A stretch of DNA of 28,605 nt from an uncultured Muribaculaceae bacterium (GTDB lineage: Bacteria > Bacteroidota > Bacteroidia > Bacteroidales > Muribaculaceae), in the NCBI GenBank assembly GCA_904501735.1, contig CAJGBY010000019.1:1-28605 (forward strand), written 5' to 3'. Numbering within the stretch: the stretch's first letter is position 1; every line of letters begins with the position of its first letter. Both the position numbers and the translations under genes were made by a program. The notes under the pieces were generated by a model. The model was not told where the DNA came from and ran no database searches. It was given only the letters and a program-made list of their open reading frames with translations. Shown in pieces: positions 14,156 through 21,618 of this stretch.

Positions 14156-15286
14156 TTATTTGTTGAAAAGATTTACAAGTTGAGCAATTTCGGCTGCAGA
14201 ATTTTCGCTAATGTGCGCGCCAATAGGCAAACAAATTACTTCGTTGGCGAAATTTTCGGCTTCTTGACAAGAATTGCCTTTGTAATCTTGATAGCAAGGT
14301 TGTAGGTAAACAGGCGAAGGATACATGATGTCGGTACCAACGCCATTGTCTTGCATAAATGAAACGAACGCATCACGATTAACGACTCTCAATGGATATT
14401 GATGCCACACTTGATAAGAATCGTTGAAAATGTGAGGTTTGGTAATAGATTCGTTGTCGATGAGGGTGTTGTAAATGTTTACAATGTTTCGGCGACGGTT
14501 GTTTTCGTCGTCGATATGCGGTAGCTTCACAAGAAGCATAGCAGCTTGGATTTCGTCCATGCGGCAGTTGAAACCCTTGTAGATGTTGTGATACCTGCGG
14601 TCGCAACCATAGTTAGCCAATGCTCTAACAGTATTGGCAAGTGTGCTATCGTGAGTGGTAACAATACCAGCATCGCCAAGCGCGCCTAGGTTTTTGGTAG
14701 GGTAGAAACTTGTGCCAGCTGCGTCGCCCAATCCACCAGTGCGATGAGTGCTATATAGACCTTTGATGTTGGTGCTTGCTCCGATGGCTTGTGCATTATC
14801 CTCAATGATTTTTAGCCCGTAATTGTGAGCTACATCTTTGAGTGTGTTGTCCCAACACGGAGTGCCATAAAGGTGAACAGGCATAATGGCTTTGGTGCGC
14901 AATGTGATAGCCTTCTCGATGAGAGATGTGTTGAGATTGAGAGTTGATGCCGACATGTCGACAAACACAGGTTTTAGTCCTTCGTCGCTTACTGCAAGGG
15001 CTGTAGCGATGTAGGTGTTGGCCGACATAATGATTTCGTCGCCTTCGGTAAATATCCCCATTTCCTTATAAGCTCGGATGATGAGCTTTAGAGCATCAAG
15101 TCCGTTACTTACAGCTACAGCGTGAGGAGTGTCGCACATTGCTGCGATTTCCTTTTCGAGACGCGAAACATATTCACCGTTGATGTATCGGCCAGAAGCG
15201 ATAACATCGCACGCAGCCTTCATGAGAGCTTCCTCAAAAGGTGCATTTACGGGTTTTAGGTCAAGAAAAGGATATTTTAGTGCCAT
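14156..15286 (-). CDS. DegT/DnrJ/EryC1/StrS-family sugar aminotransferase (FdtB/QdtB-like)
   Basis: This is a PLP-dependent aminotransferase that probably puts the 3-amino group on a dTDP-3-keto-6-deoxyhexose. The 376 residues carry the family pattern: PFLDLKPVN at the start, SNGLDALKLI (PLP phosphate region), the PLP-pyridine Asp in IIEDNAQAIGA, the Schiff-base lysine in SFYPTKNLGALGDAG, and NCRMDEIQAAML. Length is typical. It is the last gene of the cluster, 5 bp after a 3,4-ketoisomerase gene, the same pairing as fdtA-fdtB or qdtA-qdtB in dTDP-Fuc3NAc and dTDP-Qui3NAc pathways. Which epimer is made cannot be told from this gene. No N-acetyltransferase (FdtC/QdtC) is present in the window. 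Confidence 0.9.
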   Translation of the reverse strand: MALKYPFLDLKPVNAPFEEALMKAACDVIASGRYINGEYVSRLEKEIAAMCDTPHAVAVSNGLDALKLIIRAYKEMGIFTEGDEIIMSANTYIATALAVSDEGLKPVFVDMSASTLNLNTSLIEKAITLRTKAIMPVHLYGTPCWDNTLKDVAHNYGLKIIEDNAQAIGASTNIKGLYSTHRTGGLGDAAGTSFYPTKNLGALGDAGIVTTHDSTLANTVRALANYGCDRRYHNIYKGFNCRMDEIQAAMLLVKLPHIDDENNRRRNIVNIYNTLIDNESITKPHIFNDSYQVWHQYPLRVVNRDAFVSFMQDNGVGTDIMYPSPVYLQPCYQDYKGNSCQEAENFANEVICLPIGAHISENSAAEIAQLVNLFNK

Positions 15287-15291
15287 AAAAA

Positions 15292-15744
15292 TTAGTCGTT
15301 GTTGCGTTTAGGAGCTGTGCGATCAAGAAATTCATCGAAGTCGCACACATAATCTTCGGGTTCGTAGTCGTGAGATGAAATAGCAAGGACAACTGAGCCA
15401 GAAGAGAAGTTGTGAAGGGTGTTCCAAATACCAGGAGCAACCAATAGCCCTACATTAGAACGATTGAGATTGTAGGTCATAGTGTCTACGCCATCATTGA
15501 TGGTAACACTACAGCTACCGCTTACTGCAACGAGAAGATTGGAACACTCGATGTGAGAGTGTCCACCTCGTTCTACACCACCAGGAACATCATATATGTA
15601 GAATATGCGTTTGATGTCGAATGGAAGTTCTTTGCCACTTTCGACAACAGTGAGGTTGCCATTCTCGTGATGGTGCTTGTTGAGCGTGATGAGACGGCAA
15701 TCATTGAGGCTTGATGTGGCGTGAGAATCAATCGTTTGTTTCAT
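15292..15744 (-). CDS. WxcM-like cupin, dTDP-4-keto-6-deoxyglucose 3,4-ketoisomerase (FdtA/QdtA type)
   Basis: This is a small cupin enzyme expected to move the keto group from C4 to C3 of dTDP-4-keto-6-deoxyglucose. The 150-residue protein matches the family in order: NGNLTVVESGKELPFDIKR, FYIYDVPGG, the paired active-site histidines in GGHSH (H62 and H64), LLVAVSGSCSVTINDG, and SSGSVVLAISSHDYEPEDY. I start at the ATG at 15744, inside the 3' end of the paralogous gene (17-bp overlap); an upstream ATG at 15846 would lie deep in that gene and add non-family sequence. Overlap suggests coupled translation. It feeds its product to the aminotransferase encoded 5 bp downstream. Confidence 0.87.
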   Translation of the reverse strand: MKQTIDSHATSSLNDCRLITLNKHHHENGNLTVVESGKELPFDIKRIFYIYDVPGGVERGGHSHIECSNLLVAVSGSCSVTINDGVDTMTYNLNRSNVGLLVAPGIWNTLHNFSSGSVVLAISSHDYEPEDYVCDFDEFLDRTAPKRNND

Positions 15745-16147
15745 TTGCAGTTTCTTTAAAGAGGTTGAAATCTTCGATGTAGTCGGCTTCATTGTATTTG
15801 GTTGATGATAGTATGGCTGCCACCGAATTGGTTGAGAAATTGACAATTTCTCGCCACATCATTGGTGGAACATATAATCCATAGTAGGAGCGCGACATGT
15901 GAAATGTGTTGCGATTGCCTTTGCCATCGTCAAGAATGACATCAAAACTTCCCGAAAGAGCAATGATAAATTCCTCTTGAGTGCGAAAAGCATGTCCAGA
16001 GCGAGTTCTGCCGCCAGGAACATCGTAGATCCAATAGGTGCGTTCAATCTTGAAAGGAATGTGATTATTCCCTTCAATGAAAGATAAGTTACCTCTTGGA
16101 TCCTCTATCTTGGGTAGGTTGATGATATGTGCTTTATTTGATGCCAT
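15728..16147 (-). CDS. WxcM-like cupin paralogue with altered histidine pair (GHAF)
   Basis: The 139-residue protein is a clear paralogue of the next gene: DPRGNLSFIEGNNHIPFKIER, read in parts as RGNLSFIEG and HIPFKIER, then WIYDVPGG, then FIIALSGSFDVILDDG and YYGLYVPPMMWREI. In place of the GHxH pair it has SGHAF (H52, F54), so one of two histidines important for ketoisomerization is missing. It may act on a different position, be a partner subunit of the complete paralogue, or have lost catalysis. The start at 16147 overlaps the end of rmlA by 14 bp; a longer frame to 16249 would add residues antisense-like to the family. Tandem WxcM genes are common in Bacteroidetes glycan clusters. Confidence 0.82.
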   Translation of the reverse strand: MASNKAHIINLPKIEDPRGNLSFIEGNNHIPFKIERTYWIYDVPGGRTRSGHAFRTQEEFIIALSGSFDVILDDGKGNRNTFHMSRSYYGLYVPPMMWREIVNFSTNSVAAILSSTKYNEADYIEDFNLFKETANETND

Positions 16148-17015
16148 GTTCAGCAAGTCTAAGAAGATATTGTCCGTAGCTGTTCTTTTCCATAGGCATA
16201 GCAAGAACTTTAAGTTGCTCGGCAGAAATCCAGCCCTTACGGAATGCAATCTCTTCGAGAGCAGCTACTTGAACGCCTTGTAGATTTTGGATAGATTGAA
16301 TGAAATTGGCAGCATCGTTCATTGATTCAGGAGTACCTGTGTCGAGCCAAGCAAATCCGCGTCCAAATTTTTGGATAGCAACGCGTTTTTGCTCAAGATA
16401 TATTTGGTTGACAGTGGTGATTTCTAATTCTCCACGCGCTGATGGCTTGATGTTTTTAGCAATTTCGACCACATCGTTAGGGTAGAAATAAAGTCCTGTA
16501 ACAGCGTAGCTTGATTCGGGTACTGCAGGCTTTTCGACGATTTTAGAAGGGTTTCCTTCGCTGTCGAAAGAGACAACTCCAAATCTTTCAGGATCCTTTA
16601 CGGCATAGGCGAATAGGGTTGCTTTGTCTTCATCGGCTGTAACTTTCGCTTTTTCAAGCATTTGCGTGAAGCTTTGTCCGTAGAAGATATTGTCGCCAAG
16701 AACAAGACACACCGAGTCATCGCCAATAAATTCCTCGCCGATGATGAATGCTTGCGCTAATCCACCAGGGAACGGTTGTTCGGCATATTGGAAGTTAACA
16801 CCAATCTCTTCTCCTGTACCAAGAAGTCGCTTGAATAGAGGTAGGTCGACAGGAGTTGAAATGATAAGAATGTCCTTGATGCCAGCAAGCATAAGCACAG
16901 AGATGGGGTAGAACACCATCGGTTTATCATAGATAGGAACTAATTGCTTAGAAATTCCCTTTGTTATGGGATAGAGGCGTGTGCCACTACCACCTGCAAG
17001 AACTATACCTTTCAT
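16134..17015 (-). CDS. rmlA: glucose-1-phosphate thymidylyltransferase
   Basis: RmlA joins glucose-1-phosphate and dTTP to give dTDP-glucose, the first step of the dTDP-sugar pathway. The 293 residues show the nucleotide-binding motif KGIVLAGGSGTRLYPIT at the start, then KQLVPIYDKPM, QPFPGGLAQAF, LVLGDNIFYG, and the sugar-binding part VEKPAVPES with GRGFAWLDTGTPESM. The length is that of a full RmlA. The gene lies 40 bp after rmlB and overlaps the first wxcM gene by 14 bp, so the four downstream genes are tightly coupled. Confidence 0.97.
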   Translation of the reverse strand: MKGIVLAGGSGTRLYPITKGISKQLVPIYDKPMVFYPISVLMLAGIKDILIISTPVDLPLFKRLLGTGEEIGVNFQYAEQPFPGGLAQAFIIGEEFIGDDSVCLVLGDNIFYGQSFTQMLEKAKVTADEDKATLFAYAVKDPERFGVVSFDSEGNPSKIVEKPAVPESSYAVTGLYFYPNDVVEIAKNIKPSARGELEITTVNQIYLEQKRVAIQKFGRGFAWLDTGTPESMNDAANFIQSIQNLQGVQVAALEEIAFRKGWISAEQLKVLAMPMEKNSYGQYLLRLAEHGIK

Positions 17016-17055
17016 TGAATTAGGAGTTTAGATTTGGTTCTAACTTGGAGGTTAA

Positions 17056-18252
17056 TTATCTTTTTGAGTACATTTCGTCGTAATACTTTTGGTAGTCGCC
17101 CGATGTTACACTTTCAACCCATTCTTGGTTGTCAAGGTACCAAAGTATTGTTTTCTTGATGCCTTCTTTGAATGTGGTTTCGGGATACCAACCGAGCTCT
17201 GTAGCAATCTTTGTTGGATCCATTGCGTAACGCATATCGTGTCCTGGACGGTCGGCAACATATTCGATCAAATTGTCGTTGATGTCGCTAAGATTGCATT
17301 TAAGAAGAGCTTGATATTTAGGCTCGTCGTTCATTGCTTGAGCAATGAGTGATATTACAAGTTTTACGATGTTGATATTGCTTTCTTCGTTGAAACCACC
17401 GATGTTGTATACCTCGCCAAGTCGTCCTTTGTGAAGCACCATGTCGATGCCTTTAGCATGGTCTTCAACATATAGCCAATCGCGCACATTTTCGCCCTTG
17501 CCATACACAGGTAATTTCTTGCCTTCAAGGATATTCTTGATAATTAGTGGAATAAGCTTTTCAGGGAAGTGGTAAGGGCCGTAGTTGTTGCTACAGCGTG
17601 TGATATTGATTGGGAAATCGTAAGTGTGGAAATAGGCGTTAGCAATCAAGTCGGCGCTTGTCTTTGATGATGAATAAGGCGAGCGAGGTGATAGCGGAGT
17701 TTCTTCGGTGAAATAATTGTCGCCAAAGGTCTTCATATCGGTGCGATTGCCAATCACTTGACGGATTTCAGGTGTTACTTCAAGAGGTTTTGCTGTGTCA
17801 TAATCTTTTTCGAGCGAACCATACACTTCGTCGGTAGAAATTTGAAGGAATTTCTTGCCTGGCTTGTAGGTTGCCTTTCCGTTGGCATCTTTGCCAGTGA
17901 ACCAAGCTTGACGAGCACATTCAAGCATGTTGTGAGTGCCAAGAATGTTGGTTTCGAGGAAAAGCTTTGGATTTGTGATACTACGGTCAACATGACTTTC
18001 GGCAGCGAAGTTAACGATATAGTCGACATCGTTTTCGCTTAGAATCTTAGTTACAAGGTCGCGATCGCTAATGTCGCCTTTTACAAAAGTAACATTAGGC
18101 AATGTAAGCTCCTCTTTAATGGTGAGTAGATTGCCTGCGTAGGTTAGAACATCAAGAATGATGATGTTAACATTGTTGCTGTAAATCTTAAGCAAATATT
18201 TCACATAATTTGCGCCAATAAATCCAGCTGCGCCAGTAACAAGATATGTCAT
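17056..18252 (-). CDS. rmlB: dTDP-glucose 4,6-dehydratase
   Basis: RmlB is a short-chain dehydrogenase/reductase that turns dTDP-glucose into dTDP-4-keto-6-deoxyglucose using bound NAD. The 398 residues contain the NAD motif TGAAGFIGANYV at the start, FAAESHVDRSI, LQISTDEVYG, and the catalytic tyrosine-lysine pair in SPYSSSKTSAD. An insertion between DEVYG and SPYSSSK makes it longer than proteobacterial RmlB; this long form is usual in Bacteroides. It is the first gene of the cluster. A TATCTTTG promoter box (18289-18282) lies upstream. rmlC and rmlD are absent, so the cluster does not make dTDP-rhamnose. Confidence 0.97.
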   Translation of the reverse strand: MTYLVTGAAGFIGANYVKYLLKIYSNNVNIIILDVLTYAGNLLTIKEELTLPNVTFVKGDISDRDLVTKILSENDVDYIVNFAAESHVDRSITNPKLFLETNILGTHNMLECARQAWFTGKDANGKATYKPGKKFLQISTDEVYGSLEKDYDTAKPLEVTPEIRQVIGNRTDMKTFGDNYFTEETPLSPRSPYSSSKTSADLIANAYFHTYDFPINITRCSNNYGPYHFPEKLIPLIIKNILEGKKLPVYGKGENVRDWLYVEDHAKGIDMVLHKGRLGEVYNIGGFNEESNINIVKLVISLIAQAMNDEPKYQALLKCNLSDINDNLIEYVADRPGHDMRYAMDPTKIATELGWYPETTFKEGIKKTILWYLDNQEWVESVTSGDYQKYYDEMYSKR

Positions 18253-18281
18253 ATTGTTGTAAAGAATTATCAGTTAATTTA

Positions 18282-18289
18282 CAAAGATA
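18282..18289 (-). promoter_or_regulatory. -7 promoter box of the dTDP-sugar cluster
   Basis: TATCTTTG on the minus strand, 29 nt before the rmlB ATG. There is no good TTTG at the -33 position. Confidence 0.5.
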
Positions 18290-18363
18290 ATGAAATTATA
18301 TAATATAAACGCGAATTGAGGTGTGAATATTTTGTGCTATAGCGTGTTGAGTGGGTGTAAGAG

Positions 18364-18395
18364 CAAAAAAAAGACTATCCCGAGGGATAGTCTTA
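18364..18395 (-). terminator. terminator after tsf
   Basis: AAGACTATCC (18371-18380) and GGATAGTCTT (18385-18394) are perfect 10-bp arms around CGAG. On the minus strand the hairpin is followed by seven or more T (18370-18364). It closes the rplM-rpsI-rpsB-tsf operon. Confidence 0.92.
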
Positions 18396-18425
18396 ATATT
18401 TTGAATATTTAGGATTGACCGATGA

Positions 18426-19421
18426 TTAGTCAACATTCAAGTTAACGCGCTTGAATGAAAGAACCTTCAATTCAGCGTCAACAGCCTTCAAAGTTTCGCG
18501 TACAGTCTTCTTGTCTTCACCTGTAACATCTTCTTGGTTAAGCAAGCAAACTTCCTTTAAGAACTTGCCAAGACGACCCTTAGCGATGTTTTGAATCATA
18601 GCTTCAGGAAGATTAGCAGCCTTTTCAGCTGAAACAGTAGCGATGATTTCCTTAGCCTTAGCTACATCTTCGTCAGTGATCCAGCCCTTAGCCTTGTTAC
18701 TTTCCATGTGGTCTTCACTGTCAACGTGAGCAGGGTTGATACCAGCCTTCTTCAAAGCAGCTTCTACAGCCTTTTGAATTTGTTCTGCCTTAGTCTTTTC
18801 GATAGCAACAGCGATTTCCTTTTCCTTAACATCTTCAGCAACGTCGCATTCGTCAACAGCGATAGGGTTCATAGCTGCAACTTGCATAGCAACATTCTTG
18901 TATACTTGTTCGTCAAGACCTGCCTTGTTGAAAGAAACAAGAGTAGCAAGCTTGTTACCGAAGTGGTTGTAAGCGATAGTAGCAGGAGCTTCAACATATT
19001 CGAAAGCACCAAGTTCCATCTTTTCACCAGTCTTACCAGATTCTTCAATGATAAGGTCAGCAACCTTTTGACCATTGATTTCAAGAGCCTTAACTTCGTC
19101 GATGCTCTTAGCCTTAGCTGCAACAGCTGCAGCAAGGATAGACTTAGTAAGGTTAACGAAGCCTTCGTTCTTACCTACGAAGTCAGTTTCGCAGTTAAGA
19201 GCTACTACAGCTGCGTATTCGCCAGTAGATTGAGCGATAACACAACCTTCAGAAGCGTTACGGTCTTCGCGCTTAGCTGCTACAGCTTGACCCTTCTTGC
19301 GAAGGATTTCGATAGCAACATCAATATCATTGTCGGCTTCAGTCAAAGCCTTCTTGCAATCCATCATACCAGCACCTGTCATTTGACGAAGTTTGCTGAT
19401 GTCTGCCATTGTAACTGCCAT
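18426..19421 (-). CDS. tsf: translation elongation factor Ts
   Basis: EF-Ts exchanges GDP for GTP on EF-Tu during protein synthesis. The 331-residue protein begins with the UBA-like domain (ISKLRQMTGAGMMDCKKAL) and carries the EF-Tu-contacting TDFVGKNEGF motif at about residue 80. The core and a C-terminal module (LLNQEDVTGEDKKTVRETL) follow. A start four codons later (MADISKL) is also possible. It is the last gene of the ribosomal operon, 128 bp after rpsB, and that gap contains a terminator-like hairpin. It has a strong codon bias for AAG, AAC, GCT and GGT. Confidence 0.97.
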   Translation of the reverse strand: MAVTMADISKLRQMTGAGMMDCKKALTEADNDIDVAIEILRKKGQAVAAKREDRNASEGCVIAQSTGEYAAVVALNCETDFVGKNEGFVNLTKSILAAAVAAKAKSIDEVKALEINGQKVADLIIEESGKTGEKMELGAFEYVEAPATIAYNHFGNKLATLVSFNKAGLDEQVYKNVAMQVAAMNPIAVDECDVAEDVKEKEIAVAIEKTKAEQIQKAVEAALKKAGINPAHVDSEDHMESNKAKGWITDEDVAKAKEIIATVSAEKAANLPEAMIQNIAKGRLGKFLKEVCLLNQEDVTGEDKKTVRETLKAVDAELKVLSFKRVNLNVD

Positions 19422-19469
19422 AGTTATAATTGTATTAATAGGTTATTTATTTGATTAATATTTTCTTTT

Positions 19470-19512
19470 TAAAAAACTGAGGCGAGGACTCAGTAGAATC
19501 TTCGCCCTCAGT
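19470..19512 (-). terminator. attenuator-like hairpin between rpsB and tsf
   Basis: On the minus strand ACTGAGGGCGA (19512-19502) pairs with TCGCCTCAGT (19485-19476) with one bulged G around a 16-base loop, and TTTTTT follows (19476-19471). It has the form of an intrinsic terminator but stands between two co-directional genes with no clear promoter after it, so partial termination is likely. Confidence 0.7.
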
Positions 19513-19549
19513 AATTATGAGTGTCTTGATTGAAAAAACTGTTGAAAAA

Positions 19550-20356
19550 TTATTCAGCAGCTTCTTCAGCTACAGGAGCTTCAGCTTCAGCAGCTTTGCG
19601 ACGACCTACGCGTGCACGCTTAGCCTTAGGAGCAGCAGCTTCTTCTTCCTTAGCGTCAACCTTTTCAACCTTGCGTTCTTCTAGACCTTCAGCCATAGCT
19701 TCGCAAACTGTAGAAAGGATGATTTCGATAGACTTAGAAGCGTCATCGTTAGCTGGGATAGCGAAATCAACTACATTAGGATCTGAGTTAGTATCAACGA
19801 TACCAAATACAGGGATACCAAGGCGATTAGCTTCAGCAACAGCAATGTGTTCCTTCATTACGTCAACAACGAAAAGAGCTGATGGAAGACGGTTCAAGTC
19901 AGCGATTGAACCAAGGTTCTTTTCAAGCTTAGCGCGTTGACGAGAGATTTGAAGCTTTTCACGCTTTGACAAGTTGTCGAAAGTACCATCCTTAGCCATC
20001 TTGTCGATAGTAGCCATCTTCTTAACTGCCTTACGGATAGTAGGGAAGTTAGTAAGCATACCACCTGGCCAGCGTTCGATAACATAAGGCATATTGATAG
20101 AAGTAGCCTTGTCAGCAATAACTTGCTTAGCTTGCTTCTTAGTAGCAACGAAAAGCACCTTCTTGCCAGCCTTAGCAATGTTTCTTAGAGCTGCAGCAGC
20201 TTCAGCAAGCTTTGCGCTTGTCTTGTATAGGTCAATGATGTGGATACCATTGCGCTCCATGAAAATGTAAGGAGCCATAGCAGGATTCCATTTACGCTTT
20301 AGGTGTCCGAAGTGACATCCTGCTTCAAGTAGTTGTTCAAATGTTGGATTTGCCAT
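19550..20356 (-). CDS. rpsB: 30S ribosomal protein S2
   Basis: S2 is a late-assembling small-subunit protein that helps hold S1 and the mRNA platform. The 268-residue protein starts with the diagnostic FEQLLEAGCHFGHLKRKWNP and contains RWPGGMLTNFPTIRKAV and GIPVFGIVDTNSDPN, seen in full. The last 40 residues are an Ala-, Glu- and Lys-rich tail (EEEAAAPKAKRARVGRRKA) beyond the globular core, common in Bacteroidetes. It follows rpsI after 122 bp that carry a hairpin. Confidence 0.98.
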   Translation of the reverse strand: MANPTFEQLLEAGCHFGHLKRKWNPAMAPYIFMERNGIHIIDLYKTSAKLAEAAAALRNIAKAGKKVLFVATKKQAKQVIADKATSINMPYVIERWPGGMLTNFPTIRKAVKKMATIDKMAKDGTFDNLSKREKLQISRQRAKLEKNLGSIADLNRLPSALFVVDVMKEHIAVAEANRLGIPVFGIVDTNSDPNVVDFAIPANDDASKSIEIILSTVCEAMAEGLEERKVEKVDAKEEEAAAPKAKRARVGRRKAAEAEAPVAEEAAE

Positions 20357-20396
20357 TTTGTTTTTTTCTTTTTGTTTACATTCGTCTTAAATCAAT

Positions 20397-20427
20397 CCTG
20401 CCGTAGCCCTAAGCTGGGATCGGCAAG
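20397..20427 (-). promoter_or_regulatory. hairpin in the rpsI-rpsB gap (possible rpsB leader)
   Basis: CTTGCCG (20427-20421) pairs with CGGCAGG (20403-20397) with one T-G pair, and CCC and GGG pair inside. No T-run follows, so it is not a terminator. It may be a leader structure for rpsB control or a processing site. Confidence 0.35.
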
Positions 20428-20478
20428 ATTTGGATACTAAACACTATTCTTTTTTCAGCAATATAATAATGAAAAGTA

Positions 20479-20865
20479 TTAACGCTTGCTGAATTGGAAT
20501 CTTTTGCGAGCCTTTGGTTGACCTGGCTTCTTGCGTTCTACAGCGCGAGGGTCGCGAGTTACGAAACCTGCTGCACGAAGAGCTGCCTTGTCTTCAGCGT
20601 TGATCTTAACCAATGCACGAGCAATACCAAGGCGAAGAGCTTCAGCTTGACCCTTGTAACCGCCACCGCATAGGTTTACTTTGATATCATACTTACCAAT
20701 TACATCAAGAAGAGCAAGAGGTTGCTTAACGATGAATTGAAGAATTGAAGATGGGAAATATGATTCAAGTGTACGCTTGTTGATAGTGATCTCGCCATTT
20801 CCTTCTTTTACGAATACGCGAGCGATAGCCGCTTTACGGCGTCCTACTGCATTAATTTGTTCCAT
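20479..20865 (-). CDS. rpsI: 30S ribosomal protein S9
   Basis: S9 contacts the P-site tRNA through its conserved C-terminal tail. The 128-residue protein has NAVGRRKAAIARVFV at the start, CGGGYKGQAEALRLGIARAL, and the tail KKPGQPKARKRFQFSKR, ending in the expected SKR. It is 11 bp after rplM, the standard L13-S9 pair. Confidence 0.98.
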   Translation of the reverse strand: MEQINAVGRRKAAIARVFVKEGNGEITINKRTLESYFPSSILQFIVKQPLALLDVIGKYDIKVNLCGGGYKGQAEALRLGIARALVKINAEDKAALRAAGFVTRDPRAVERKKPGQPKARKRFQFSKR

Positions 20866-20876
20866 ATTCCTCTATC

Positions 20877-21356
20877 TTATTTAAGTTTGTTGATATCAAT
20901 TACTTTAGGATTTTGAGCTTGGTGTGGGTGCTCAGGACCATTGTATACATGTACATTCTTGATTAGTTGTGCTCCAAGACGATTCTTTGGAAGCATACCC
21001 TTAAGAACTTTGATGAACAATGGGTTGATACCAGCCTTAAGCTTGTAAGTTTCTGCTTTCATCTTCAAGATAGCTGGAGTAGCTTCGCGTTGTCCACCTG
21101 GATAACCAGTGTAAGAATAGTAAATGCGGTCATTCCACTTTTTACCTGTTAGAGCCACTTTGTCAGCGTTGATGATGATTACATTGTCACCACAATCTAC
21201 ATGAGGAGTGTAGCAAGCTTTATACTTACCACGAACGATTTTGGCTACCTTTGCGCAAAGGCGACCCAAAATTTGGTCGGTAGCATCAATAACTACCCAT
21301 TCTTTTTGTGCGTCTTCAGCCTTAACTGAGACTGTCTTGTAACTTAAAGTATCCAC
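20877..21356 (-). CDS. rplM: 50S ribosomal protein L13
   Basis: L13 is an early-assembling large-subunit protein. The 159 residues contain WVVIDATDQILGRLCAKVA, DCGDNVIIINADKV, YSYTGYPGGQRE and VKGMLPKNRLG (here LKGMLPKNRLG). The start codon is GTG at 21356: the aligned family start MDTLSYKT begins there, and an in-frame TAA lies two codons upstream. A GTG start together with a structured leader of about 105 nt is consistent with control at translation. It is the first gene of the rplM-rpsI-rpsB-tsf cluster. Confidence 0.97.
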   Translation of the reverse strand: MDTLSYKTVSVKAEDAQKEWVVIDATDQILGRLCAKVAKIVRGKYKACYTPHVDCGDNVIIINADKVALTGKKWNDRIYYSYTGYPGGQREATPAILKMKAETYKLKAGINPLFIKVLKGMLPKNRLGAQLIKNVHVYNGPEHPHQAQNPKVIDINKLK

Positions 21357-21396
21357 TTTTTAAATTCCTGATTAATAGTTAAATAATTACCTCGTA

Positions 21397-21431
21397 ACAC
21401 AAAATAAACTCGGCCAAAAGTTTCCTTGTGT
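21397..21431 (-). promoter_or_regulatory. structured leader of rplM
   Basis: In the untranslated leader, minus-strand ACACAA (21431-21426) pairs with TTGTGT (21402-21397), and AAAC (21423-21420) pairs with GTTT (21409-21406) inside it, leaving two internal loops and the apical loop TTTTGGCCGA. The hairpin lies 40 nt before the GTG start. Ribosomal leader RNAs that bind their own protein are known, and I recall a class described for L13 in Bacteroidia, but I cannot confirm a match. Confidence 0.5.
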
Positions 21432-21467
21432 CCGTAAGTGCTTAATATTTTGGATATAATCGGCGTG

Positions 21468-21475
21468 CAAAAGTA
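21468..21475 (-). promoter_or_regulatory. -7 promoter box of the rplM operon
   Basis: TACTTTTG (21475-21468) fits TAnnTTTG. ATTG lies 19 bases further upstream as a near-consensus -33 box. The predicted leader is about 105 nt. Confidence 0.6.
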
Positions 21476-21550
21476 CAAAAAATATTTGAAATAGCAATGA
21501 GTCAGTGGCTTATTTTTTGAAAAAATACTTTGAGCTAAAATTATGTAAAG

Positions 21551-21590
21551 AAAGACCGACACTGGAAAATGCTTTCTTGTGTCGGTCTTT
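21551..21590 (-). terminator. terminator of the 569-residue lipoprotein gene
   Basis: AAAGACCGACAC (21551-21562) and GTGTCGGTCTTT (21579-21590) are perfect 12-bp complements around a 16-base loop. A T-rich run (CTTTCTTTAC) follows on the minus strand, 28 bp after the gene. Confidence 0.8.
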
Positions 21591-21618
21591 GTGTTGTTAA
21601 AATATTGTTTAATTCTTG

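Noticed and set aside
14156..18252. dTDP-rhamnose pathway
   Set aside because: rmlC and rmlD are absent, and the ketoisomerase-aminotransferase pair points to a 3-amino sugar.
18708..19454. 248-codon plus-strand frame over tsf
   Set aside because: It is antisense to EF-Ts; the length results from the strong codon bias.
21344..21562. 72-codon frame across the rplM leader
   Set aside because: It begins upstream of the promoter box and covers the untranslated leader; no domain is visible.
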